The notes under the pieces were generated by a model, which was given only the letters and a program-made list of their open reading frames with translations, was not told the origin of the DNA and made no database searches. DNA of 32,901 bases from Barnesiella sp. (lineage in GTDB: Bacteria > Bacteroidota > Bacteroidia > Bacteroidales > Muribaculaceae), in the NCBI GenBank assembly GCA_014801075.1, contig JAAVEW010000007.1, positions 22,856-55,756 of the forward strand. Reading direction: 5' to 3'. The position numbers and the translations under genes were made by a program. Of this stretch, positions 8,835 to 18,000 are shown one piece after another (the stretch's first letter is position 1; every line of letters begins with the position of its first letter).

Positions 8835-8860
8835 TGTCACAAAACCTGCAACCCGTCGTC
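8835..8860 (+). promoter_or_regulatory. Candidate ECF-type (autoregulatory) promoter
   Basis: The 26-nt stretch begins TGTCACAAAACC and ends in CGTCGTC. ECF sigma factors commonly read an AAC-containing -35 box and a CGTC-like -10 box at this spacing. Its position just upstream of the sigma gene suggests self-activation. It would start transcription near 8866, which argues for the ATG at 8891 over the GTG at 8867 as translation start. Inference from pattern and position. Confidence 0.45.
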
Positions 8861-8890
8861 AGATAAGTGAAACAACCCCAAAAAGACAGA

Positions 8891-9391
8891 ATGACAGCAA
8901 CAGAATTTAAATCGGTAATCCTCCCGGCCTACGGTGCAATGACAGCCGTGGCGCGGAAACTGCTCGGCGACCGACAGAGCGCCGAAGATGCAGTGCAGGA
9001 TGTGATGCGGTCGCTGTGGGAGGGACGTGAGAATATTACTGTCAACGGTGCAGGAACGGCATACGCCGTGCGGTCCGTGCGCAACCGTTGCCTCGACATT
9101 CTCCGCCGCAAACCTGCCGATACCGACACACCGATAGAGAACGTTGCCGACACCATAGCCGACGATGATTGCGACGATACACAACGACTCGAACGACTCT
9201 CGGCTGCCATCGACAATCTCGGCGAACCGCGGCGCACTATCCTCCGCCTCAGTCTCGCGGGAAAATCGGGGGCTGAGATAGCGGCAACTGTCAACCTGAG
9301 CGAGACAAATGTGCGCCAACACCTTTCCCGCTCCCGAAAAGAACTTCGTAAACTTATAATGCAATACGAAAATGATGAACGACTCAACTAA
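8891..9391 (+). CDS. ECF-type RNA polymerase sigma factor
   Basis: About 166 residues from the ATG at 8891; an in-frame GTG at 8867 would add eight. The protein has the compact two-domain form of ECF sigma factors: a region 2 with ARKLLGDRQSAEDAVQDVM and the RNRCLDILRRK DNA-contact end, a short acidic linker, and a region 4 helix-turn-helix (AGKSGAEIAATVNLSETNVRQ) near the C-terminus. It directs core polymerase to a specific promoter set, probably including the motif just upstream. It overlaps the next gene by 20 nt, the usual layout for a sigma factor and its membrane regulator. The target genes beyond this operon cannot be read from the window. Confidence 0.9.
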   Translation: MTATEFKSVILPAYGAMTAVARKLLGDRQSAEDAVQDVMRSLWEGRENITVNGAGTAYAVRSVRNRCLDILRRKPADTDTPIENVADTIADDDCDDTQRLERLSAAIDNLGEPRRTILRLSLAGKSGAEIAATVNLSETNVRQHLSRSRKELRKLIMQYENDERLN

Positions 9392-10097
9392 ATATAACCG
9401 CATAGCCCGACTGATAGCCGACTGGTATGACGGCGCCACGAGCCGCGAGGAGGAGATGGAGATTATCAACTTCTTCCGCGACACCGACCCGGTTACACTG
9501 CCCGAAGCTCTCCGACAGGAGGCCGAAGTGTTCGCCACCATCAGCGACCTCTCCGCCGAGTGTCCCGACAAGGAACTGCTGGCCGAAATCGAGGCCGAAG
9601 TGGCTCGGGAACAGAGCGTCGCAAAGCCGCGCCGGTTAGGCCTGCGACTCGTATCGGCAGCGGTAGCCGCCTCGGTAGCCGTTCTGCTGATAGTAGGACT
9701 CAGCCATAATTCCGACACTCAGCTCATCGCTGAAGCGCATAACGAAGCACAGGCAGCTACGAATGTGACGGAGTATGCTGACAACGCCTTCACACCCGTC
9801 GACTCCGTACCCGCAATCGACGCCCCGTATGAAACTGTTCCCGACTCCGCTCCCGCTACCCGCATACGCACCCCGCGCCACGAAAAGACAGTAGAACCTG
9901 AGCGTGCCGTCGCCGACGCCGCAGAGCCCGCCGGCTACGTTGACATCCAGGACCCCGAGGAGGCTGCACGCATCCTCGAAGAGGTAAACCGCCACTACTC
10001 TCGTGCGCTGGCCATGACCACCAAAGCGATAATCGAGACTGACAACGCGCTCGACAACACCCGCGAAATCATTCGCTCGGCAATCGACAATTCATAA
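9372..10097 (+). CDS. Putative membrane-anchored anti-sigma partner
   Basis: A 241-residue protein with a helical, acidic cytoplasmic part (about 1-87), one transmembrane segment at about 91-110, and a low-complexity extracytoplasmic region rich in Ala, Pro, Asp and Glu that ends in a helical stretch. The N-terminal YNRIARLIADWYDGATSREEE pattern resembles anti-sigma N-terminal domains that clamp ECF sigma factors, but no ZAS zinc motif is present. The start overlaps the sigma gene by 20 nt, implying coupled synthesis. Function is inferred from topology and neighbourhood; the sequence itself is poorly conserved. Confidence 0.65.
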   Translation: MMNDSTKYNRIARLIADWYDGATSREEEMEIINFFRDTDPVTLPEALRQEAEVFATISDLSAECPDKELLAEIEAEVAREQSVAKPRRLGLRLVSAAVAASVAVLLIVGLSHNSDTQLIAEAHNEAQAATNVTEYADNAFTPVDSVPAIDAPYETVPDSAPATRIRTPRHEKTVEPERAVADAAEPAGYVDIQDPEEAARILEEVNRHYSRALAMTTKAIIETDNALDNTREIIRSAIDNS

Positions 10098-10146
10098 GAC
10101 ACAACAGAACCGGTTCGACAACAAAAACAATAAAAAACAATAAAAT

Positions 10147-10611
10147 ATGAAACTGATTATGAAAGCAAAACTCTTACTCCTGCTGGCAATAATGCTCCCT
10201 CTGTGGGCTTGCAGCCAGACCCGTATGCTCAACTCACTCCCCACCGGCGACGGTATTACCAAAGTATATATCGGTCCCGCAATGATGAAACTGTCGGGAG
10301 GCATGGTCGACAAGTATGCCTCGGAATACAGCAACGTTATCAAGGACATCAAGTCGGTCGAGGTATATTCCTGCGAAAACAAACTGAAATGCGCCCTCGT
10401 AATAGCTGAGTTTGAAAAACTTCTCACGAAATACAACACCGAGCAAATGGTGGAATCGGAGGAAGGCGGCGAACGCTCGCTGATTTACATCATAATGGAC
10501 AAAGACAACGAGGAGATAGGCGGCATGCTGATATTCAACTCCGAGCCCGGCGAAGTTGACATAGTAGCCATCAACGGCAAAATCGACCCCTCCGCATTCG
10601 TCCAACAATAG
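10147..10611 (+). CDS. DUF4252 lipoprotein
   Basis: A 154-residue exported protein. The N-terminus is a lipoprotein signal (KAKLLLLLAIMLPLWAC) with the lipid-bearing Cys at 22, so it is probably anchored to a membrane on the outer side. The rest fits DUF4252, a Bacteroidota family of unknown function often encoded next to ECF sigma factors. It ends with a YIIMDKDNEEIGGMLIF beta segment and a short tail. It is 49 nt after the putative anti-sigma gene and likely the last gene of that operon, either as a target or a sensor of the sigma system. An internal ATG at 10159 is an alternative start. Confidence 0.8.
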   Translation: MKLIMKAKLLLLLAIMLPLWACSQTRMLNSLPTGDGITKVYIGPAMMKLSGGMVDKYASEYSNVIKDIKSVEVYSCENKLKCALVIAEFEKLLTKYNTEQMVESEEGGERSLIYIIMDKDNEEIGGMLIFNSEPGEVDIVAINGKIDPSAFVQQ

Positions 10612-10663
10612 CCCCGCTTCCACAATATCACAGAAGATATTAAATACTTGAATTCTATATTTT

Positions 10664-10784
10664 AAACAGTAGAACAGTAGATTAAGACAGGAGTACAGTA
10701 ATGGTAATGTTATGATTGACAACCATCTGCTGTACTCCTGTCTTAATCTACTGGTCTACTGTTGGAGCTCCTGTTCTACTGTTT
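10664..10784. repeat. Nested inverted-repeat element, possible bidirectional terminator
   Basis: Inner arms 10675-10698 and 10730-10753 are a perfect 24-bp inverted repeat; outer arms 10664-10677 and 10771-10784 are a perfect 14-bp inverted repeat. The element is built from iterated CAGTAG / CTACTG and GGAGTACAG / CTGTACTCC words. It lies between the convergent 3' ends of the DUF4252 and amt genes, so transcription termination is a plausible role, but it is larger and more internally repetitive than a simple terminator. Confidence 0.75.
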
Positions 10785-10802
10785 CAAAAACAATTATCTG
10801 TT

Positions 10803-12236
10803 TTACTCGGCGGAGTTGAACCACTGATAGTCCGTAGGAGTATCTTCGGCAATACCGGTGCCGAGTTCACCGGCATATTCTTCATCGTGCTGCGAGCGGT
10901 CGAGGCCGATTTCCTCGCTGTGGCGCGACACTCGCATCGGTATCATCTTGTTGGTAAGCCAATAGATGGCATAACTCATAATGAATGTGTAAGCGCAGAC
11001 TCCGGCAAGTACAAGGATATGATTCCAGAAGAATGTTGTGCGCGTCACGCCCTCCATTCCGTTGTCGGCAAAATAGTTATAGGCGAATATACCGGTCAGC
11101 ACAGTGCCGATGATGCCGCCGAGACCGTGGGTGGGAAACACATCGAGGGCGTCGTCAAAGAGGTTGGACGATTTCTTCCAGGTGACGGCGAGGTTGCAGC
11201 ATATCGTAATCACGAATGAAATGAATATCGACTCGCCGAGTGTAACCCATCCCGCGCAGGGGGTGATTGCCACAAGGCCGATTACTGCACCGATAGCGGC
11301 GCCCATTGCCGAGGGCTTGTGACCGCGCAGGGCGTCAAATACTACCCATGTCACCATTGCCGTTGCAGCTGCGGTGTTGGTATTTAGGAATGCCGACAAC
11401 GCCACGCCGTCGGCTGCCAGAGAGCTACCGCCGTTAAAACCGAACCAGCCGAGCCACAGCAATGCCGCACCGAGGAGCACGAAGGGCACGTTGGCAGGCT
11501 TGGAATTTTCGGTTGATGTGCGCCGACCGAGGAACATAGCTCCCGCAAGCGCGGCGATACCTGAAGCCGCATGCACCACGATGCCGCCGGCAAAATCATG
11601 AACATGCAGTTTGCCGAAAAGGCCGTCGGGATGCCATGTGCAGTGGGCCAACGGACAGTAAACCAGTATAATCCATATTATCATAAACACGAGATAGCCC
11701 GAAAAGCGTACACGTTCGGCAAACGAACCGGTGATAAGCGAGGGGGTGATGATGGCAAATTTCATCTGAAACAATGCGAACAGTACGAGCGGTATCGTGG
11801 TGGTAGCCATACCTATCTCGCTGACTGCCTCGGAGGGATTGCCTGTTACGTTTCCTACCCCCACATTATTGAGAAGGAAGAAGTCGCAGGGGTTGCCGAT
11901 TACGCCCCCTATGTCATTGCCAAACGCGAGTCCGAAACCGAACACTACCCATATGACACTCACGAATCCCATCACGATAAAGCTCTGCAACATGGTGGAA
12001 ATCACATTCTTCGCTCTCACCATACCACCGTAGAAAAACGATAGTCCCGGCGTCATCATCAACACGAATATCGTCGCGGTAATCATCCACGCGATGTTGG
12101 CAAACAAACTGCCGCTCGCAAGGTCATAAAGTCCTTTGGCCGGTCTTACAAACAATCCGATAATACTGATTGCCACAATGCAGGCAAACATTATTATCCA
12201 TCTTTTCTTCACTCTTTTACCATTAACTGTAAGCAT
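10803..12236 (-). CDS. amt: Ammonium transporter Amt
   Basis: A 477-residue inner-membrane channel of the Amt/Mep/Rh family with about eleven helices. Diagnostic segments: LSFFYGGMVRAKN, the signature DFAGGIVVHAASG carrying the first pore His (222), FGFNGGSS, and FPTHGLGGIIG carrying the second pore His (370). These form the twin-His site in the conduction path. The N-terminus has a basic start and an extra hydrophobic segment that may be a signal or additional helix. A hydrophilic tail of about 45 residues follows the last helix. No GlnK/PII gene is adjacent, which is unusual compared with many bacteria. I could not find a good promoter box in the AT-rich upstream region. Confidence 0.95.
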   Translation of the reverse strand: MLTVNGKRVKKRWIIMFACIVAISIIGLFVRPAKGLYDLASGSLFANIAWMITATIFVLMMTPGLSFFYGGMVRAKNVISTMLQSFIVMGFVSVIWVVFGFGLAFGNDIGGVIGNPCDFFLLNNVGVGNVTGNPSEAVSEIGMATTTIPLVLFALFQMKFAIITPSLITGSFAERVRFSGYLVFMIIWIILVYCPLAHCTWHPDGLFGKLHVHDFAGGIVVHAASGIAALAGAMFLGRRTSTENSKPANVPFVLLGAALLWLGWFGFNGGSSLAADGVALSAFLNTNTAAATAMVTWVVFDALRGHKPSAMGAAIGAVIGLVAITPCAGWVTLGESIFISFVITICCNLAVTWKKSSNLFDDALDVFPTHGLGGIIGTVLTGIFAYNYFADNGMEGVTRTTFFWNHILVLAGVCAYTFIMSYAIYWLTNKMIPMRVSRHSEEIGLDRSQHDEEYAGELGTGIAEDTPTDYQWFNSAE

Positions 12237-12676
12237 TGGAATTAAGTATTAAATTATTATACAGTATCTATACATCATATTACAATTCATACATAATAGC
12301 ACAAACCCATTAAAAACACCACAAAGTAAACATAATGCCATAATATATGCAAATATTTTGACAATTTTCTTTTATAAAAATAAAATAAGTAGCAATAATC
12401 CAACATATCAGTATATAAGAAAACATGATATATCATACACTTATACTGACATTTAAACAAAAAACAGTGGATTTCAGCCGGCTAAAAATGCCTTGCCAAA
12501 ATCCACCGCATTATAGTAAATCAGCCAATGCTACTGCAAAACTACTGCACTTCTATTATACTATTCCGCTCCTGCAAAATAATATACTATTTTTTAATCT
12601 ATTGTACTCCTGCTAAAGCGACTGTACTCCTTTAGAAATAGCACAAGGGTAGATAGACCAACTCATTATGCTACTG
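12237..12676. other. AT-rich intergenic region with degenerate repeat words
   Basis: About 440 nt with no supported gene. It holds a 12-nt palindrome at 12425-12436, a small inverted repeat (12467-12474 with 12498-12505), and at about 12525-12640 several degenerate ACTCCTGC, CTACTG and ACTATT words like those of the element at 10664-10784. An open frame of 63 codons starting at 12425 has no recognisable features and I do not call it. Confidence 0.4.
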
Positions 12677-13195
12677 TTAGAAAACGTAGCCGATAGAGAC
12701 ACTGATTGTTGCCGAGGAGTAGCTTTTTACCAGCGTGCCCTTGGCTTCGAGAGCCAGTTTGAGAGTCGGGGTCACGCGGTATTCCAGACCGGCGCCCGCA
12801 TTAAATCCGAAGCGATTATTGCGCGAGGTCACGTCGCCATCGCCGTCCGACGAACTGTCAGTCGGGTCATCGCTGTGATGATAGTTCCAACTCGTGTAGT
12901 TGATACCCGCTAACGGATAGAAAACGAACGCATTGTACTGACCGAAATGAAAGGGGAACTGACCGTTGCAGTTTATCGAGAGCGCGTCGCTGTTGTCGTG
13001 ACGGAAGATATAGTCAACATTCGGTGCCAGACGAAAGTGAGGCGCAAACTCATGCTGAAACCACAGTCCGGCCGTAGGCGAACTGTTGCGGGTATTGTAA
13101 CCGACCCTCACACCCATAGCGTTTTCACGGGCACCGGCAACTCCGCCGACCAATGCCATGCAGGCAACCGACAGTAATATTCTCGAATATTTCAT
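12677..13195 (-). CDS. Small outer-membrane beta-barrel protein
   Basis: A 172-residue exported protein. The start at 13195 gives a clear signal peptide (MKYSRILLSVACMALVGGVAGA). The mature part alternates aromatic and polar residues (VRVGYNTRNSS, GLWFQHEFAPHFRLAPNVDYIF, YNAFVFYPLAGINY, FGFNAGAGLEYRV) and ends with an aromatic residue (SVSIGYVF), the hallmark of barrel insertion signals. It resembles OmpX/OmpW-size barrels with about eight strands. Upstream in-frame codons would put extra residues before the signal peptide, so I reject the longer start. It has an excellent promoter at 13282-13313. Specific function unknown. Confidence 0.8.
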   Translation of the reverse strand: MKYSRILLSVACMALVGGVAGARENAMGVRVGYNTRNSSPTAGLWFQHEFAPHFRLAPNVDYIFRHDNSDALSINCNGQFPFHFGQYNAFVFYPLAGINYTSWNYHHSDDPTDSSSDGDGDVTSRNNRFGFNAGAGLEYRVTPTLKLALEAKGTLVKSYSSATISVSIGYVF

Positions 13196-13281
13196 AACTA
13201 AAAAACTAAAATACGATACCAAAAAGCGAAAGGCACCGTATCAGCGAAAACCGCAATCAGCCCTTCACCCGCTTATCGCAA

Positions 13282-13313
13282 CAAAGATATAACAAAAACT
13301 TCACTCCCGCAAA
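13282..13313 (-). promoter_or_regulatory. Promoter of the outer-membrane barrel gene
   Basis: Minus-strand TTTG (13310-13313), 20 nt spacer, TATCTTTG (13282-13289). This is a full match to the Bacteroidota TTTG-N19/20-TAnnTTTG promoter. The leader to the ATG at 13195 is about 80 nt. Confidence 0.8.
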
Positions 13314-13382
13314 AAGAAGATTGGATTATATATCATGCAGGGTAAATCACCGTCATTCGCTCCGATAACTATCAATCTCAAC

Positions 13383-14762
13383 TTATTTAAGCCTCTGCTT
13401 ATTGAAATTACCGAGAAATTCCGGAAGTTCCGGCGACAGATAATGAGGCACTCCGTCGTTGGTAATGTTTCCCTCCTTGTCTATCATCAGATATGACGGA
13501 AAACCGCTTATCTCAAGATAACCCGTAATCCTATCATCCATTTCAGTATCATCTACGAAAATCTGTATTGCATTTGAGATTGTCGGGGCCACCTTAACCC
13601 AATCCTCTTTTTCCGAGCGTAGCCACATGACAGCAAACTTCACATCCGAATCCCGGAAATGCTCCCTGAGCGACTCACTTCCACTTAGTCCTGCCCGACA
13701 TGGTCCACACCAGGTGGCGCTGACATCGAGATAGATAGCTGCACCCTCACACTCCTTTATAAGCCATGCGATAGGATTCACATCGGAAAGATTCCTGAGT
13801 TCACCGTCAACATACACCGTCATAGAGCCGGAATTGATGCTCCGGACAGATAACTCACTCTCCGGCTGCCGGCCGTAAACCCTGTCGTAATAATTGCAGT
13901 TAAAGAATTCCGACCTGTCGGGAGCAGGTAAATCCGTCCGACAGACGTACATAATATCCCTTATTATTCCTTTCGGTGCGCTCTCCAGCACATCGGGAAA
14001 TTCACTCATTACGGCACTTATATGATATGGGAACAGCATTACTTTTGTGTTATCCTCATTGAAGATATCAAAAATAGGGTCAAGGAAAAACGCTCGTTTC
14101 TCCTCGTCACTATGTCCGCAATACCCTAAAGCTGAATTGGCAAGAGAATAGATATTGTCGGCATTCAACATCGAAACCACCTCGCTCGACAGATTGTGTA
14201 CAGTCGCATAGCTATCGATACTGTCGCGCCCCTCCCTGACATACTCCTTAAATACCTTCATATATTCTTCAAGCGGCACGGTATCGGATGGCAAACTTCT
14301 TGACCAATACAGTTCACTCATGTGCTGAAAGGCCTGATTGTATTGCCGGTTTATCTCCTGTTTGTCGGCCGAGAACTCAACATAAAGAGGCGAAACCGAT
14401 GCATCAATATCCATGAACACCGAATCACCCGGTGCCGCGAATACGTTTATGAAGTTTCCCCTGTCATAATTTACAGTGAATGTATGAGGAAATGAAAAAG
14501 GTATCTTCCGACTGAAAGAGCCGCTGCTGTCAAGTTCACATATTGCCCTTTCGCTCTTCTCCCAAGGATCACATTCATTAATTATCAGGGTGCGCGGCAT
14601 ACCCTCCCCTATCATACGGATGCGCCCGGCAACTGTTATTGAATCGGCAATCTGCTTTTCAGATGAAGCCTCGGTAAAATCATATGGCGTAGCCTTGGCC
14701 GAGGGGGGGATGGATGCGGCAATCAGCGCAGCGGTGAAAAATATGGTAACTCTTTTTCTCAC
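13383..14762 (-). CDS. TlpA-like thioredoxin family exported protein
   Basis: A 459-residue periplasmic protein. It opens at a GTG with a signal peptide (RKRVTIFFTAALIAASIPPSAKA). Residues about 40-135 form a beta-rich domain similar to the DUF4369-type module found ahead of Bacteroidota thioredoxins, a helical region follows, and residues about 335-455 are a TlpA/AhpC-type thioredoxin fold. The redox motif WCGPC is at 351-355 and the cis-proline segment GFPSY at 420-424. Both cysteines are present, so it should be redox-active, most likely reducing or isomerising disulfides in exported proteins. It is a single gene with its own promoter. Substrate unknown. Confidence 0.85.
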   Translation of the reverse strand: MRKRVTIFFTAALIAASIPPSAKATPYDFTEASSEKQIADSITVAGRIRMIGEGMPRTLIINECDPWEKSERAICELDSSGSFSRKIPFSFPHTFTVNYDRGNFINVFAAPGDSVFMDIDASVSPLYVEFSADKQEINRQYNQAFQHMSELYWSRSLPSDTVPLEEYMKVFKEYVREGRDSIDSYATVHNLSSEVVSMLNADNIYSLANSALGYCGHSDEEKRAFFLDPIFDIFNEDNTKVMLFPYHISAVMSEFPDVLESAPKGIIRDIMYVCRTDLPAPDRSEFFNCNYYDRVYGRQPESELSVRSINSGSMTVYVDGELRNLSDVNPIAWLIKECEGAAIYLDVSATWCGPCRAGLSGSESLREHFRDSDVKFAVMWLRSEKEDWVKVAPTISNAIQIFVDDTEMDDRITGYLEISGFPSYLMIDKEGNITNDGVPHYLSPELPEFLGNFNKQRLK

Positions 14763-14832
14763 AATCAGAAGATTTAACAGATAAAACAGTCGCCGCTTTT
14801 TGCCATAAAAAGCACTATTGCGGTGACTTGCT

Positions 14833-14863
14833 CAAAGTTAACCAAATCCTGCGGATTACGCAA
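14833..14863 (-). promoter_or_regulatory. Promoter of the TlpA-like gene
   Basis: Minus-strand TTG (14861-14863), about 20 nt spacer, TAACTTTG (14833-14840), matching the Bacteroidota consensus. It lies about 70 nt before the GTG start. Confidence 0.65.
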
Positions 14864-14924
14864 GAGCGATTGGGACAAGATATGAATTTGGCCCGCATAA
14901 TTCCGACACCTTATCATGGCATTG

Positions 14925-14960
14925 CTCCTGCCGGCTCTCCGAGAGAGAGCGGCGCAGGAG
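14925..14960. other. Imperfect hairpin upstream of tamB
   Basis: A 36-nt imperfect inverted repeat (outer CTCCTG / CAGGAG, inner CTCTC / GAGAG with bulges) lying between the promoters of two divergent genes. It lies upstream of the tamB promoter box, so it is not in the tamB leader. Role unknown. Otherwise the 14763-15098 gap holds only the two promoters. Confidence 0.4.
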
Positions 14961-15014
14961 TCGAAGTGAGCGAATTTTTATTAGTTAAGTAATGTGTGGT
15001 ATTGGAAAAATGAG

Positions 15015-15022
15015 TAACTTTG
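15015..15022 (+). promoter_or_regulatory. Promoter -7 box of the tamB operon
   Basis: Plus-strand TAACTTTG, an exact TAnnTTTG match 76 nt upstream of the tamB ATG. The -33 region (TGTG at 14994-14997) is weak. Confidence 0.55.
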
Positions 15023-15098
15023 TATGCTTGTAGCAGGCCGAGGCGGCGGGCCGTCAGGATGACTGCTGTCTGCTTCGGGCCAAAAGGTTATCCTTGCA

Positions 15099-18000
15099 AT
15101 GAAGATAAAGGGATTTTTCAAGATAATACGAGGCTTGGTGATGACATGTATGTTGCTCGCCATCGTTGTGCCCGCGCTGCTCTATGTGGCGCTCTCATTG
15201 CCGTGGATTCAGGATGCGCTGCGCGAGCGTTGCGAGACATTGCTCAGCGAGAAACTCGGTGCGGAGGTGACCGTCGGCGACCTCGGTATACGTCCGTTCA
15301 ACCGCGCCACGGTGCGCGATGTGGCGATTGTCAGCGAGGGTGACACTCTCCTCGTTGCCGACCGCATCAGCGCCGGTATCAACCTATACGAACTGATACT
15401 GCACGGCAACATAGCCATCGACTACGCCGAACTGACCGGCGTGGACCTGCGCCTGCGCAGAGCCGACCACGATTCGCCGCTCAACATTCAGCCCGTCATC
15501 GACGCCCTCTCAGGCAAGGAGGAGAAGAAAGAACCCACGCAATTTGACCTGCGCGTCAACACCGTGGTGATACGTCGCACATCAATCAGCTACGACATCG
15601 ACTCAGCACCCGCCGTCGAGCCGGGCCAATTCGACCCCAACCACATCAGCATCAACAACTTGCGCGCTGACCTCAACATACCGCGCCTGAGCAACGACGA
15701 TATGCGCATCGACCTGAAGCGCCTTGCATTCGCCGAACGCTCCGGACTCTCCGTCACCGACATTCACGCCCTCTTCCGCTACTCCCCCGAAGCTCTCGGC
15801 TGGGAGAACATGGTCATAACGATGCCCGGCTCACGACTTGAGCCAACCGACTTCAGCGAGTCACTCCCTACCCTCGCCGGCGTGGCCTCCGGCCTTTCAA
15901 GCCGCATGCTGTCGTTGGGATTCAAGAAAGGGAGCCACATCTACCTGCCCGACATCGCGCCCCTCGCTCCCGAGCTTGACGAGTTTGACACCACCGTGAC
16001 ATTCAACTTCGACATCGAGGCAAGCCGCAGCCGCGTTGACGTCACCACGCTCAATGTAGCCGACGACAGCGGCGAGTTAGCGCTCGCTCTCGACAATGCC
16101 ACCATATTCCGGCCGCTCGACAAGGAGCAGCTGACCTACCGCGTCAATGACCTCTCGCTGCGCATAGGCGGCCGGCTCTACTCCATGCTGGCCGACTGCC
16201 GTATCCCGGCACTCAAAGCACTCAACCTGCCCCGCGGCCTGACCATGAAGGGCAGCGCCGAGGGCAACCTGCGCACCGGTCACGCCGAGGCCGACCTCAA
16301 CCTCGACGGCGGCTCGATGGAGGCACGCATGGCCTACAGCAAACCCGACGAGAAATCGCCCCTCTCGGCCAAATTCAACCTCACGGCCAAGAATATTGAC
16401 CTTGCCGAAGCCTTAGGCCGCACCGACTTGGGCAACCTCAACGCCACCGCCAAAGGTCAGGCAACACTGGCCGGACGCCGCAGCCGCGCCTCGGTCGAGG
16501 CCGACGTCACCGACTTCTCCTGGCGCGGCAACAGTTACGACCGCCTCACCGCCGCCCTCAGCTACAACGCCGGAGCAATCGACGGACGCGCCGCTCTCGT
16601 CGACGATGCCGGTGGCATAGCCGTTGACTTCAACGGCGACATTACCCCGGGCAACGAAAGCCTCGACTTCTCGGCCACCCTCGCCGATGTCGACCTCAAT
16701 GGCCTCAATCTCAGCAACCGCTTCGACGGCTACATACTCAACGCTCTCATCGACGGTTCGCTCTCGGGTCTCCTCCCCGACCGCGCCGACGGCATCATTA
16801 CCGTAACAGACTTCGACATAACCTCACCCTCCGACGAGACTCTTGCCTTTGACAACATATCGCTCATATTCGACTCCTCGTCGATGCCCCGCAGCATCGA
16901 GTTGCAGAGCGACATCATCAACGGCGACATCACCGGCGATTTCCGTTTCGCCACGCTGATGCCGGCCCTCCGCGCCCTCGCTTTCGAGGCCCTGCCTGCC
17001 CTTGCCGACCCAGCCGCCGGCACCCGCTTGCAGCAGAAACAGGAGGTCGACGGCAACAATTTCAGTTTCAGTTTCACGCTCGACAACCTCGACCGCATCT
17101 CCGACTTCTTCCACCTGCCCGTCTACGCCATCTATCCCGTCACTCTCGAAGGCGGCATCGACGAGAACACCATGCAGGCCTCCGTCGATCTCGACGCCCC
17201 CTACCTGCGCCAGGGCAACAAACTTATAGAGGGCACGCGCTTCTCGGCCTTCATCGACGGCATCGAGGGCACTGACCGCGCCGTCCTCAACACCTCCTAC
17301 CCCTCGAAAGACGGCATGACGGCAATAACCCTCGCCCTGCAGGCCGAGCGCAATGTGGTGAACACCGACATCACGTGGAAGATTGACCGCGAGCGCGACT
17401 ACAGCGGCTCCGTGTCACTCTCCACCCTCATAGAACGCGGCAGCGAAGGCATCAACACCTACACCGACATGCACCAATCAACGATGGCGTTCAACGACTC
17501 GGTGTGGACTCTCTCCCCCGCGCTCATCGTCAGCGAGGGCTCATCGCGTATCGACGTCAAGGGCATCAACGTGAGCCGCGACAACCAGTTTGTCAAAATC
17601 AACGGTTCGGTGTCGGCCAACCCCGCCGACACGCTCGAAATCGACGTGCTCAACCTCAACCTCGACTATATTTTCGCATCATTGGGCATAGACAAGGTGA
17701 TGCTCGGCGGCGATGCCACCGGCCAACTTACCGCCTCCGAACTCCTCACCCCCGCTCCCCATCTCTCAACCGACGGCATCCACGTGACCGACATAAGCTA
17801 CAACGGCTGCGTGCTCGGCGATGCCGACGTAATATCATGGTGGGACAATGACCTCAAAGCCGTGGCTCTCGACGGTACCATCCACCAGCACAACGGCCGC
17901 ACGGCCAAGGTTGAAGGTGAGATATTCCCGCTCAGTTCGTCGCTCGACATACGCCTGCACCCCGACGAGACTCCGGTCGGCTTCATGGGCGAGTACATGA

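Noticed and set aside
8837-9718. 293-codon open frame on the minus strand
   Set aside because: It is antisense to the sigma factor and its partner, which have clear domains; the antisense product is Ser/Arg/Ala-rich and looks like a shadow.
12425-12616. 63-codon open frame in the gap between amt and the barrel gene
   Set aside because: No signal peptide, domain or ribosome binding site; it runs through repeat-like AT-rich DNA.
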